Shown: positions 46,952 to 58,170, counted from the stretch's first letter. The stretch is 64,000 bases of DNA from Candidatus Cloacimonetes bacterium HGW-Cloacimonetes-3 (GCA_002840645.1 PHBO01000005.1:1-64000); one strand, 5' to 3'. The notes: generated by a model from the letters alone, not told the origin. Translations and numbers: made by a program.

Positions 46952-47096
46952 TCCTTAGTCCACAGCGTTAATCAAGTGACCATCCCCTCTTAATCAAGCG
47001 TTAATTATTAACGCTTGATTAAGGGTAGATAAAGAAGTGATTAACGCTGTGATGTAAGGAAGCTGCATTGGTCTATCCTGGTCTTTCCTGATTTTT
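46952..47096 (+). repeat. Palindromic element, family A copy 2
   Basis: Palindrome 46952-47060 centred at 47006, with perfect 17-bp core arms (46989-47005, 47007-47023) and matching outer arms (46952-46974, 47038-47060). The 18-mer CTGGTCTTTCCTGATTTT follows at 47079-47096. See copy 1 at 63-208. It lies between the divergent arsR and giant-protein genes. The rest of this 450-bp gap holds two TTGACA words (47242, 47267) that may be promoter parts of the next gene, with poor -10 matches. Confidence 0.8.
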
Positions 47097-47333
47097 ACAT
47101 TGTGGAGAGTCACCCTTTTAAGTATACTGGCTGTAGCTAAGAAGCTATTGAAAGAGCTTAAGAGAATATCATAGTAAGTGATGCAATAGATTGGTTAGTA
47201 AAGGGCTTAATAACTACGACAAGTTTAGAGATTAAGCGGGTTTGACATGGCTGTTAAAAAAAATTGTTGACACAAAAGCGATTCTATTGCAAGTACAAAA
47301 AACTGAGATTATTGAACAAAATGAGGTTATGTG

Positions 47334-50300
47334 ATGAAACTGGAAGAGCTGAATTACTACTATAATAAATTCAAGTTTGGTGAGGATATATTCCATCAGT
47401 TAATGCAGAAGCGGGTGCGGGACATTCTGTTGGTATCCACCTTTTACGATGCATTTATCTTCGAGCAGGACGGCAGGCTTTCGGAACAGATATTCGGCGA
47501 ATACAGGCAACTGAACTTAACTACCACACCGCGCATTACCTCTGTACCTACAGGCGAAGAAGCGCTTGCAAAGATGAAAGACCAGAACTTTGACCTGGTG
47601 ATTACCATGATGCGCATAGGGGAAGTTGGTCCTTTTCAGCTTGCCAAGGAGATCAAGGAAGAAAATCCTGATTTGCCGGTGCTGTTGCTGCTGAATGTGG
47701 CTTCGGACTACATTATCTGGGAAAATCATCCCAACGAAAAGCAGTATATAGATGATGTCTTTTTGTGGAACGGGGATACGAAGCTGTTCCTTGCGATGGT
47801 GAAAAGCGTGGAAGACAAGATGAACGTGGAGTATGACACTGCGCATGGACTGGTGAGGGTTATCCTGTTAGTGGAAGATTCTGTGCACTATTACTCCCTG
47901 TTCTTGCCCTCGCTGTATGCTGTGGTGATGAAGCAGACGCAAAAGCTGATAGAAGAGGAAGTTAGCGATATAAATAAGCGCTTAAGGATGCGGATCCGGC
48001 CTAAGGTGCTGATGGTGCACGATTATGATGAAGCACTGGCTTTGTACGAGAAATACAGCGATTATCTGCTGTGCCTGATATCGGATGTGCGTTACAAGGT
48101 TGGCGGTGAGGTGGATGCCAAAGCAGGGATAAAGCTGATTAAGCATATCATGAAGAAGAACAAAGACTTACCTATGATATTGCAATCCTCTGAAAGCGAA
48201 AACGAAAAGACGGCGAATGATCTGGGCGTGTTCTATTTGAATAAGAATTCTAAGCATTTGTTTGCGGACTTGCGCAGTTATATGGTGTATAATCTGGGCT
48301 TTGGCAACTTCTGTTTTCGGGATGATGATGGAAAAATAATTGAGGAAGCTGCCAATATCGCAGAGTTCGAGAATAAGATATTGCAGATTCCGGAAGAAAC
48401 GTTGCTCTTTCATAGTAAGTTTAACCATTTCTCAAACTGGTTGATAGCGCATGGAGAGGTACAGATCGCCAAGAAAATACGCCCTATGAAGGTGGAGGAT
48501 TTTGGCAGTAGGGAAGAGCTGCGGGACTTTTTGTATCATGTGTTCCGTACCGTGCGCATAGACAAGAACCGGGGGAAGATTATAAACTTTGATGCGATTT
48601 CTCTAAGTGAGATGAATCAGATAATCAGGCTTACAGAGGGTTCTCTTGGTGGAAAAGGACGCGGGCTGGCTTTTCTGAATGCCCTGCTGTGTACCATGGA
48701 TTATGAGAAGAAGTTTGAGTCCATTTCCATTTCTCTGCCAAGTACAGCAATAATCGGTACTGCGGAGTTTGATCAGTTTGTGGAGCGGAACGAGATTTTA
48801 CAGCAAATAGCGGGAAAAAGCGATGAAGAAATAGACCGTGTATTCATTGAGGGCAAGCTTTCGGATCAGTTGGTGGGGCGGTTGGAAGTTTATCTGGATA
48901 TGGTTACGTATCCTATAGCAGTCCGCTCATCCAGTCTGTTGGAAGATTCTCAGGCACAACCGCTGGCGGGGGTGTATCGCACTTTTATGCTGCCGAATAA
49001 TCATCCCGATAAGATGTACCGCTTAAGGCAGTTGATGGATGCTATCAAGCTGGTTTTTGCTTCTGTTTATCTCTCTGATGCAAGGTCTTTCCTGGAAGCC
49101 TTGAATTTCAAAGCTGAAGAAGAAAAGATGGCGGTGATAATTCAGGAGATAGTTGGTAGTGTGAAGGGCGAACACTATTACTACCCACACTTCTCGGGCG
49201 TGGCGCAGTCTTATAACTTTTACCCCACAGCCCATATGCTGCACACGGATGGCATTGCCAATATCGCCTTGGGATTAGGAAAATCAGTGGTGGAAGGCAA
49301 GCTGAACTTCCGCTTTTGCCCACGTTATCCACAGACGGATATGCTGCCTCAACAAGAGATGATGCGCTCTTCACAAAAAGAATTCTACGCTCTGGATTTA
49401 GCGCTGAACGATTCGGATTTGACCAAAGGTGAAGAGATCACCCTTGCCAAGCTGAATATAAAAGACGCAGATAAACATGATAGCTTGAGGTACATTGCCT
49501 CAGTTTGGGATTATGAGAACTTTCGCCTTACAGATAACTTGGCGGAACGCGGGATGAAGGTGATAACCTTTTCCAATATCTTGAAATATAACTACTTTCC
49601 TCTGGCTAAGATTGTGGAAGAGCTGCTGGAAATTGGAGAAATTGCACTTGGAATACCCGTGGAGATAGAGTTTGCCGTGAATCTGGAGTATGACCAGCGC
49701 TATAAGTATAAACCCACCTTTTACATCCTTCAGATACGCCCTCTAAGCGTGAGTGCCGATGCATACCGGATCGATGCTGAACAATTGGACAAAAAAGAAC
49801 TGATTATGTACACCGAACACGGTATGGGAAACGGGATTATTAACGATCTGACGGATATAATATATCTTGATCCCAAGAGCTTTGATAAAACCAGAACTCA
49901 GGAAATGCAGGAAGAAGTGGAGCTTTATAACAAAAAAATGGCAGATGCGGGGAAACGCTATATCCTGATAGGTCCGGGTAGATGGGGTTCGCGGGATAGA
50001 TTCCTTGGTATTCCGGTGCGCTGGCCACAGATAAACCGTGCAAAGGTGATACTGGAAACGGGCTTGAGTGATTTTATTGTTGAGGCTTCGCAGGGAACAC
50101 ATTTCTTCCATAACTTGGTGGCGATGAATGTGGGGTATTTCACCATTCCCTATGTTTCGGAGACAGATTTCGTGGATATGGATTGGCTTTTGGCACAACC
50201 AATTAAGGAGAGGGGAGATTTCTTTGTACATCTGGAGTTCCCGCGTCCATTGGTGGTGAGGATGGATGGTAAAACCGGTTTGGCAGTGATACACAAATAG
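47334..50300 (+). CDS. Receiver-PEP/pyruvate-binding giant protein 1 (intact second receiver)
   Basis: 988 aa from ATG 47334 (GAGG 7 nt upstream; GTG 47331 is also possible). Order: a receiver-like domain (30-160) whose phospho-Asp position reads ITMMRI and so cannot be phosphorylated; a second receiver (175-320) with E181-D182, D251 (LISDVRY), S285 and K304, an intact set; a linker; then the PEP/pyruvate-binding N-domain of PPDK type: GGKGRG (K441), IAVRSSSLLED (R531), EEKMAVIIQEI, and EIEFA...YILQIRP (800-804). The last 180 residues carry GPGRWGSRDRFLGIP and EASQGTHFFH. The swivelling His domain and PEP barrel of PEP synthase are absent. Function unknown; probably a phosphorylation-controlled ATP-using protein. 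Confidence 0.8.
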   Translation: MKLEELNYYYNKFKFGEDIFHQLMQKRVRDILLVSTFYDAFIFEQDGRLSEQIFGEYRQLNLTTTPRITSVPTGEEALAKMKDQNFDLVITMMRIGEVGPFQLAKEIKEENPDLPVLLLLNVASDYIIWENHPNEKQYIDDVFLWNGDTKLFLAMVKSVEDKMNVEYDTAHGLVRVILLVEDSVHYYSLFLPSLYAVVMKQTQKLIEEEVSDINKRLRMRIRPKVLMVHDYDEALALYEKYSDYLLCLISDVRYKVGGEVDAKAGIKLIKHIMKKNKDLPMILQSSESENEKTANDLGVFYLNKNSKHLFADLRSYMVYNLGFGNFCFRDDDGKIIEEAANIAEFENKILQIPEETLLFHSKFNHFSNWLIAHGEVQIAKKIRPMKVEDFGSREELRDFLYHVFRTVRIDKNRGKIINFDAISLSEMNQIIRLTEGSLGGKGRGLAFLNALLCTMDYEKKFESISISLPSTAIIGTAEFDQFVERNEILQQIAGKSDEEIDRVFIEGKLSDQLVGRLEVYLDMVTYPIAVRSSSLLEDSQAQPLAGVYRTFMLPNNHPDKMYRLRQLMDAIKLVFASVYLSDARSFLEALNFKAEEEKMAVIIQEIVGSVKGEHYYYPHFSGVAQSYNFYPTAHMLHTDGIANIALGLGKSVVEGKLNFRFCPRYPQTDMLPQQEMMRSSQKEFYALDLALNDSDLTKGEEITLAKLNIKDADKHDSLRYIASVWDYENFRLTDNLAERGMKVITFSNILKYNYFPLAKIVEELLEIGEIALGIPVEIEFAVNLEYDQRYKYKPTFYILQIRPLSVSADAYRIDAEQLDKKELIMYTEHGMGNGIINDLTDIIYLDPKSFDKTRTQEMQEEVELYNKKMADAGKRYILIGPGRWGSRDRFLGIPVRWPQINRAKVILETGLSDFIVEASQGTHFFHNLVAMNVGYFTIPYVSETDFVDMDWLLAQPIKERGDFFVHLEFPRPLVVRMDGKTGLAVIHK

Positions 50301-50308
50301 GTTCAGAG

Positions 50309-53239
50309 GTGATACACACTAATTTTTGGGCGCAGGAAACAGCGCTGCTTGAATCCCTCATGCCGCGTAAGGTGGAGCGTATTCTGATGATTGCCTCTCT
50401 TTACGATTCTTTTGTATTCGAAGTGGATGGCTTTCTGGCAGAGCAGGTAACTGAGGATTTTCATCTGTTGAACCTCAGCACTCAGCCAAACATCTTTCAT
50501 GCTTCCTCTCTGGAAAGTGCATTGAAGCTGCTGGAGCAAGAGCAGATAGATATCATTATCATCCATTTGCCCTCTATGCGGCAGATTGTGTTGAAGCTGT
50601 TGAACCTAATTAAACAGAGCAATCCGGAGCTTCCGGTATTCTTCCTCTTAGGCGCACCACAGGATTTGATGTTCATAGAAAACCACACAGAGGAGTTGCA
50701 GGGTGTGCAGGATTTCTTTTACTGGAATGGAGATTCGAAGCTTTTTCTGGCGGTGATCAAGCTGTGGGAAGAATTGTTGAACATACAGCACGACATGTTA
50801 GCATACGATGTTCCCGTGATCCTCGTGGTGGAAACCTTTATTCCATACTACTCTCAATTCCTGCCCTTGCTTTATGAACAGATTATGCAGCTATCTATTG
50901 GCTTGATTCGAAGCGAGCATCAAAGCATGAATAAGAATCTATACCTCAATGCCAGACCCCGGATAGTTTTGCTCCACGATCACAATAGTGCAGTACAATT
51001 CTATGAGAATCATACAAATTCCATTGTGGGAATTGTAAGTAACATAAACTACCATTACTTGGGAGAGAGCCATTACAACGGTGGTTTGGAATTGCTTCAA
51101 TACATTCGTAAACATAATCCCGGCTTACCCTTTTTAATGCAATCGTTTAATCCCATGTATCGGGATGTTGTGTCCAGCAATGAAGGCGAGTTTCTTTATA
51201 AAGACCTACCGGGCTTAAGTAGTCAGATTAGACGCTGGCTACAAACGGAAATTGGCTTTGGCAAGTTCACTTTTCGTGAGCCGAATGACAGCAAAATAGG
51301 CGAAGCAAATTCGCTGATTGGGTTTCATAGGAATATCAAGAGTCTTTCTCCTACTTCAGTAAGCTATCATATCAAGAATCGGCACTTCCATGCCTGGTTG
51401 GCTATCCATGCTGAGGCTGCATTATGTCTCTATTTAAAAGATGTTGATCCATCTCAAGACCCAATTGAGATTCGTGATTCTTTTGAAGAAGCACTTGCTT
51501 CATTGATAGCTTATAGAAGGCGGGAAAAAATACAGGATTTCACAGATGAAGCGGATTTTGACCTTAGCCTTATTTACAAAATAGGGGATGACTCTATTGG
51601 TGGCAAGGGAAGAGGTTTGGCATTCCTGAATGTGGTTCTTAACCGCTATAGTTTTGTGGCAGAGAAGTATCCGCAAGTGAAGATATCTGTACCGGTGGCT
51701 GCGGTGCTGGCAACAGGGATATTTGATGAGTTTATCAGCTTTAACCCCCAGCTTAACAATATGGATGTGGTGGAAAGCCTAAGTGATGCAGAGATAGATA
51801 AACTTTTTCTGGCAGCCCAATTACCTCAGCGGAGTATATCACAGCTCAGCAGTTTATTGTCCAAGACATCAGCTCCGTTAGCCGTACGATCCTCTTCTAT
51901 CCTGGAAGATCATATTGCCAATCCCTTTGCAGGTGTGTTCAGAACCTTTTTGATCCCTAATAGCCATTCGGATGCACGCATAAGGCTGGGACAATTGATA
52001 ACTGCCGTGAAGCTGGTATATTCTTCCATGTTCCTGAAAAACGCAAGAGCATATCGAGAGTCTTTGAATATACCTGCAAGAGAAGAAAAGATGGCTGTAA
52101 TTATTCAGAAGGTTGCCGGTTCACAAAGAGGTGATGCTTTTTACCCCTTGCTATCAGGAGTAGCACAGTCCTATAATTACTATCCTGCGGTAAACATGAG
52201 CCACGAAGATGGTATCGTAACGCTCTCTACTGGTCTTGGTAAAACAGCAGTGGAAAGAGAGCGAACCTTTGCTTTCTGCCCGTCTTTCCCCAATTTGGAT
52301 ATGTTCCCCCCGGAGGATATTGTTAAAGGTGCGCAGAGGAGTTTCTACGGACTTGATGTAGCGCGTCGTGATTTTCAGCTGATTGATGGAGAAGATAGTA
52401 CTTTGTCCCGCATAAGGGTTAATCAGACGATGCTGGAAGAAGAACTGCTTGTGTTAAGCTCTGTTTGGGATTATGATAACCGTGAGTTCCTAAGTGGCAA
52501 ATTTACCAAAGGACCACGAGTTATTACTTACCGAAACATTCTTCATTACAATGAAGCTCCCTTAGCTGATTTATTGAAGGATTTTCTTAGCTTAGGACGG
52601 GAAGTATTGGGTTGTGAAGTAGAGATGGAGTTTGCCTTTGATATAGACTCCGAAACAGGTCAACAAAGCTTCCACCTGCTGCAAATAAGACCGATAACCG
52701 TGAGAAAACACCTCTATAGTGAGGATCTGAAGAATTGGTTGGATAATAAGGACGAGCTTTTACTGTACTCATCATATGCTTTGGGTAATACCCTGGAAGA
52801 GAATCTGGATACAATTGTATATCTTAAACCAGAACGATTTGATATTGTTAAGACTGAGGCTATGGCACAGGAACTGGATGAGATTAATCAAAGCTTGAAA
52901 CCAAACAAATACTTGCTAATCGGTCCCGGGCGGTGGGGTACGAGTGACCGGTTTTTGGGTATCCCAGTTGCATGGAGCCAAATAACCAATGTGGCTACCA
53001 TAGTAGAAGTCCTGCTTCCTAACATGTCCATCGAGGCAAGCCAGGGCAGCCACTTCTTTCACAATCTTTTCAGCATGAGCGTAGCCTATCTAACAGTGAA
53101 AGACGAAGTTGATTATGTAGCATGGGATTGGCTCGATTCTTTGCCCTCGCTTAGGGAAGGAATATTCTTCGAAGTGAAAAAAACTCCCAAGAATTTAAAG
53201 ATTTTGTTTGACGGAAAAAACGCTGCTATTATTAGGTGA
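50309..53239 (+). CDS. Receiver-PEP/pyruvate-binding giant protein 2 (degenerate receivers)
   Basis: 976 aa from GTG 50309, 8 nt after its paralog; the GTG start keeps the N-terminal alignment with the paralog. Same architecture. Both receivers look dead: the first reads IIHLPS at the acceptor site and the second reads GIVSNINY (N245 for Asp) with VVETF for VVEDS. The ATP-grasp-like motifs are kept: GGKGRG (K432), LAVRSSSILED, EEKMAVIIQKV, MEFAFDID...LLQIRPI; so is the tail (GPGRWGTSDRFLGIP, EASQGSHFFHN). A tandem duplication followed by loss of phosphorylation in one copy is the simplest reading. Perhaps it forms a heterocomplex with protein 1. Confidence 0.8.
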   Translation: MIHTNFWAQETALLESLMPRKVERILMIASLYDSFVFEVDGFLAEQVTEDFHLLNLSTQPNIFHASSLESALKLLEQEQIDIIIIHLPSMRQIVLKLLNLIKQSNPELPVFFLLGAPQDLMFIENHTEELQGVQDFFYWNGDSKLFLAVIKLWEELLNIQHDMLAYDVPVILVVETFIPYYSQFLPLLYEQIMQLSIGLIRSEHQSMNKNLYLNARPRIVLLHDHNSAVQFYENHTNSIVGIVSNINYHYLGESHYNGGLELLQYIRKHNPGLPFLMQSFNPMYRDVVSSNEGEFLYKDLPGLSSQIRRWLQTEIGFGKFTFREPNDSKIGEANSLIGFHRNIKSLSPTSVSYHIKNRHFHAWLAIHAEAALCLYLKDVDPSQDPIEIRDSFEEALASLIAYRRREKIQDFTDEADFDLSLIYKIGDDSIGGKGRGLAFLNVVLNRYSFVAEKYPQVKISVPVAAVLATGIFDEFISFNPQLNNMDVVESLSDAEIDKLFLAAQLPQRSISQLSSLLSKTSAPLAVRSSSILEDHIANPFAGVFRTFLIPNSHSDARIRLGQLITAVKLVYSSMFLKNARAYRESLNIPAREEKMAVIIQKVAGSQRGDAFYPLLSGVAQSYNYYPAVNMSHEDGIVTLSTGLGKTAVERERTFAFCPSFPNLDMFPPEDIVKGAQRSFYGLDVARRDFQLIDGEDSTLSRIRVNQTMLEEELLVLSSVWDYDNREFLSGKFTKGPRVITYRNILHYNEAPLADLLKDFLSLGREVLGCEVEMEFAFDIDSETGQQSFHLLQIRPITVRKHLYSEDLKNWLDNKDELLLYSSYALGNTLEENLDTIVYLKPERFDIVKTEAMAQELDEINQSLKPNKYLLIGPGRWGTSDRFLGIPVAWSQITNVATIVEVLLPNMSIEASQGSHFFHNLFSMSVAYLTVKDEVDYVAWDWLDSLPSLREGIFFEVKKTPKNLKILFDGKNAAIIR

Positions 53240-53306
53240 TTCTATCGCAAGAGACTTATGAGAGTATGTTAATTTTAAACCATATAAGACGTGTATGACA
53301 AAATAA

Positions 53307-54656
<1,350 letters not shown>

Positions 54657-54669
54657 TAACCTGGTATCA

Positions 54670-54706
54670 GCCGGGAGCTTATGTATATGGGCTTCCGGCT
54701 TTTTTG
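54670..54706 (+). terminator. Intrinsic terminator after gdhA
   Basis: AGCCGGGAGC and GCTTCCGGCT pair around a short loop, followed by T6. It ends about 9 nt before the kinase TTG start. Confidence 0.85.
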
Positions 54707-54714
54707 TAACCGAA

Positions 54715-55830
54715 TTGACTAACCACGTTAGTTTAGAAGATAGTGTTTTTGCTCTAAAAGAGCGAATTAAGGAGCTTAGCTGCCTGTATAGAATTGCTGA
54801 GCTTGCCAGTCTTCCGGAACTTGAACCTGCTGCATTGCTCCAACAAGCCCTGAATTTAGTTCCTCCAGCCATGCAATATCCGGAACATGCTTGTGCCCAC
54901 CTGATGGTGAATGGAGTAAGCTATTACAGCGAGAGATTTCAAGCCAGCACAAACTGTCTCACAGCAGGGATAAGCACTCAGATATCTTCATTAGGCTGCC
55001 TCGAAGTATTTTATCCCGATAAGCAGAATCTTAAGTTTCTCCCAGAAGAGGAAAAACTGATAGACACTCTGGCTCAGCATATATCCCTCATTATGGAGCG
55101 CAGGAGCATACAGGAAAACAATGCCAAGCTACAGGAACAGCTGCGTCATGCCGACAGGCTGGCTACTATCGGGCAGTTATCCGCCGGGATTGCTCACGAG
55201 ATTAATGAACCATTATCGGCAATTCTGGGCTTTGCTCAATTAGTTTTAGCTGAGAATCCACTTACTGATAATGCAACAGCAGACCTGCAAAAGATAGTTA
55301 ATGCCTCACTTCATGCACGGGAAGTAGTGCGCAAACTTATGCTATTCTCCCGGCAGGTTCCCCCCAAGATGGTGCCAGTGGACATAAACAAGCTGATAGA
55401 GGATGGCTTCTATTTTCTGGAGAACCGCTGTGCCAAGCAAGGGGTGCAGATTATCCGCGATTTGGATCCCTCTGTGCCAAGTGTTATCGCAGACCCCAGC
55501 CAGATGCATCAGGTGCTGGTGAATTTAAGCGTAAATTCCATGCAGGCAATGCCGAATGGAGGGCTTATACAGATTTCCACCCGCCGCATAGATAATGACG
55601 TTCAGATTTGCATCAGAGACACAGGTGAGGGCATGAATGCAGAGGTAATGCAGCGGATATTTATCCCCTTTTTTACTACCAAGGATATTGACCAGGGAAC
55701 AGGATTAGGTTTAAGCGTTGTTCATGGTATAATCAGTGCCCACAACGCTTCCATAAAGGTTGAAAGCGAACCGGGAAAGGGATCGGTATTTAAAATTCTA
55801 ATGAAGGTAAACAGTGAAGAAAGCTCCTGA
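54715..55830 (+). CDS. Sensor histidine kinase, NtrB-like, cytosolic with GAF-like domain
   Basis: 371 aa, start TTG 54715 (weak site; no better start downstream that keeps the N-domain). Residues 10-130 look like a GAF sensor (LKERIKELSCLYRIAEL..., FLPEEEKLIDTLAQHISLIMERR). HisKA with H161 (SAGIAHEINEPLSAI). ATPase: N-box VNLSVNSMQAMP, G1 IRDTGEGM, G2 GTGLGLSVV. No membrane helix, so it reads a cytoplasmic signal. Partner regulator overlaps by 17 nt. Confidence 0.9.
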   Translation: MTNHVSLEDSVFALKERIKELSCLYRIAELASLPELEPAALLQQALNLVPPAMQYPEHACAHLMVNGVSYYSERFQASTNCLTAGISTQISSLGCLEVFYPDKQNLKFLPEEEKLIDTLAQHISLIMERRSIQENNAKLQEQLRHADRLATIGQLSAGIAHEINEPLSAILGFAQLVLAENPLTDNATADLQKIVNASLHAREVVRKLMLFSRQVPPKMVPVDINKLIEDGFYFLENRCAKQGVQIIRDLDPSVPSVIADPSQMHQVLVNLSVNSMQAMPNGGLIQISTRRIDNDVQICIRDTGEGMNAEVMQRIFIPFFTTKDIDQGTGLGLSVVHGIISAHNASIKVESEPGKGSVFKILMKVNSEESS

Positions 55831-57142
55831 ACAGATTCTAATCGTTGATGATAATACAGACACCCTCCAAATGCTTAGCAGGAAGATAGTATCCAAGGGC
55901 TGGAGTTCGCTTCTTGCCACAGACGTAAGCCAGGCATTGCAACTGCTGGACGCAGGTGGAATAGATTTAGTGTTAACCGATTATAAGATGCCGAAGATTA
56001 CCGGGCTGGAGCTAATACGCCATCTAAATAGCCATTATCCAAACATCCCGGTAATAATGATTACCGGATATCCCAGTATTGAAGGCGCAGTAGAAGCCGT
56101 GAAAGTAGGCGCAGAAGAATATTTAAGCAAACCTTTCACAGATGAAGAGCTATTCAAAGCGATTGATGCTGCGATAGTTAAGGTTAGACAACGAAAGACC
56201 AGAACACAGGAAATCCCCACCAATCCTTATGGACTTATCGGCAATTCTGAACAGATGCAGGAACTTTACCGCAAAATCCATAAGTCCACAACCAATAATG
56301 CCACTGTTCTTATTCATGGAGAAAGCGGTACCGGCAAAGAACTGGTGGCACGTGCCATACATTATCATTCGCATCACAGCAAAGCTCCATTTGTCCCTGT
56401 AAATTGCGGTGCCATTCCGGAAACCCTGCTTGAAGCTGAGCTATTTGGATATCTGAAGGGTTCTTTTACCGGTGCTAACGAAACCAGAGCCGGGTATTTT
56501 TTAACAGCAGATGGCGGAAGTATTTTTCTGGACGAGATCAGCGAGACATCTCTATCTATGCAGGTGAAGCTTCTGCGCGTGTTACAGGATAGACAAGTTT
56601 ACATGATAGGCTCAAAAACTCCCCGCAAGGTTAATGTCCGCATTATTGCTGCTACCAACAAAGACCTTCCTCTTTTAGTGAAACAAGGCGGTTTCCGGGA
56701 CGACTTGTTTTTCAGGCTGAATGTGCTTCCCATCTACATTCCACCCCTACGTGAGCACCCTGAAGATATCTCCATGCTTATCAATCATTTTCTAAAGAAG
56801 TACTCGAGCGAGAATTCGCTTCCCATCCCAAGTATCAGCGATGATACTATAAACTCCATGCTGACATACACCTGGCCCGGTAACGTACGTGAGCTTGAGA
56901 ACCTCATATATCGCATGGTTATATTGTGTGAAGGGCAGCAGATAGGTATATCCGATTTACCGGAGCATATGAAGTTTTCCATTAACCAGACACCTAATTT
57001 ACTAAGATCTTTAGCAGAAGTGGAGCAGGAATATATCAGCGCTGTCTTAGCATCGGTAAACGACAACAAATCTCTCGCAGCAAACATCTTGGGGATTGAC
57101 AGGAAGACATTGTATAATAAACTGAAAGACTTTGAGAACTAA
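55814..57142 (+). CDS. Sigma-54-dependent response regulator, NtrC family
   Basis: 442 aa from GTG 55814. Receiver with D56 (LTDYKMP) and K in LSKPF; AAA+ domain with Walker A GESGTGKE (169-176), the sigma-54 loop GSFTGA (216-221, Ser for the usual Ala), Walker B GGSIFLDE; Fis-type HTH at the end (NKSLAANILGIDRKTLYNKL). Activates sigma-54 promoters when phosphorylated by the linked kinase. Targets unknown; no clear -24/-12 site was seen upstream of gdhA or the giant genes. Confidence 0.94.
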   Translation: MKKAPEQILIVDDNTDTLQMLSRKIVSKGWSSLLATDVSQALQLLDAGGIDLVLTDYKMPKITGLELIRHLNSHYPNIPVIMITGYPSIEGAVEAVKVGAEEYLSKPFTDEELFKAIDAAIVKVRQRKTRTQEIPTNPYGLIGNSEQMQELYRKIHKSTTNNATVLIHGESGTGKELVARAIHYHSHHSKAPFVPVNCGAIPETLLEAELFGYLKGSFTGANETRAGYFLTADGGSIFLDEISETSLSMQVKLLRVLQDRQVYMIGSKTPRKVNVRIIAATNKDLPLLVKQGGFRDDLFFRLNVLPIYIPPLREHPEDISMLINHFLKKYSSENSLPIPSISDDTINSMLTYTWPGNVRELENLIYRMVILCEGQQIGISDLPEHMKFSINQTPNLLRSLAEVEQEYISAVLASVNDNKSLAANILGIDRKTLYNKLKDFEN

Positions 57143-57162
57143 ACAACATACGGAGGAACATC

Positions 57163-57735
57163 ATGATTTATGACCTTGTAGAGCGCAACAGAAGCTATAG
57201 ACGCTTTCACGAATCGCAACGGATAACGCATCAAGAACTTACTGAGTTAGTTGGTCTGGCAAGGATTACTCCCAGTGCGGCAAATCTCCAGAACGTTCGC
57301 TATTATCTGATAAATGAAAAAAGTGATTGTGATGCCATTTTCCCCCATCTGAAATGGGCGAGTTACCTGCGATATTGGGAAGGTCCGGTTTCCGGAGAGC
57401 GTCCTTCTGCCTACATTATTATCCTCGTGCCGGCTCACACCACAAAGTTCCACCATATCGATACCGGCATTGCTGCTCAGACCATTATGTTGGGAGCAGT
57501 GGACAGAGGGTTGGGGGGATGCATGTTGGCATCCGTGGATAAACCTGCTGTGCAGCATACGTTTAACCTTCCAATTGACATGGATGTTGCCTTGGTGCTT
57601 GCCATAGGGTATCCCGCAGAAACAGTGATAATAGATAGCATAGAAGATCCTGATGATGTAGAGTACTGGCGGGACGATGAAGGCTGCCACCATGTTCCCA
57701 AACGCCGCTTGGAAGAGCTTATCCTAAATTACTGA
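57163..57735 (+). CDS. Nitroreductase-family flavoprotein
   Basis: 190 aa. FMN-binding pattern: RNRSYRRFHESQ at the start, ITPSAANLQNVRYYL, and DTGIAAQTIMLGAVDRGLGGCMLASVD. Uses NAD(P)H and FMN; native substrate unknown. The C-terminal tail (DDVEYWRDDEGCHHVPKR) carries a Cys-His-His cluster often found in clostridial-type members. AGGAG precedes the ATG; the gene follows the response regulator by 20 nt. Confidence 0.9.
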   Translation: MIYDLVERNRSYRRFHESQRITHQELTELVGLARITPSAANLQNVRYYLINEKSDCDAIFPHLKWASYLRYWEGPVSGERPSAYIIILVPAHTTKFHHIDTGIAAQTIMLGAVDRGLGGCMLASVDKPAVQHTFNLPIDMDVALVLAIGYPAETVIIDSIEDPDDVEYWRDDEGCHHVPKRRLEELILNY

Positions 57736-57935
57736 GCAATAGATTTTACCCGCTTTTACTTTCACCTTGGTTACTGCAATTATTACTGCGCATTGCATGA
57801 TTGAAATCTGACAGGTGTTTCTTCAATAAATATCTACTTAGCATAACAAGTATCCTTGCTGGATAATGCATTCAGTCTGGCACTCAGGATAAAACTGGGA
57901 GACTACTTGCAGTGAATTTGCCTTTTTGCTAACGG

Positions 57936-57988
57936 TAACCCACCCATAACCCTCCCGTATCGGATATGGGAGGGTTATGGGTAGGTTA
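57936..57988. repeat. Strong palindrome in the nitroreductase-sppA gap
   Basis: Arms of 25 nt (57936-57960, 57964-57988) match at 23 positions around CGG; the core word is ACCCATAACCCTCCC. No T-run. The 435-bp gap also contains TTGACA at 58028 and TTGACT at 58071, possible -35 boxes of sppA. Nothing else is recognised in it. Confidence 0.7.
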
Positions 57989-58170
57989 CGGAGAAGATAC
58001 ACGCTTCAAGAAGGGTTGAAGGGGATATTGACAATTTTGGTAAAAAAGCTACCCACCAAAGAGATTTCTCTTGACTTTTAAGTGTGAATTGATAAACAAG
58101 CACGATATGTGTTGCTTACAAATTGCAGATGTTTACAGGCTAAAGAAAAACTGATACAATAGGAGAGATT

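Noticed and set aside
47334-53239. PEP synthase or pyruvate phosphate dikinase
   Set aside because: Only the N-terminal PEP/pyruvate-binding part is present; the phosphohistidine TSH motif and the PEP-binding barrel are missing, and receiver-like domains come first.
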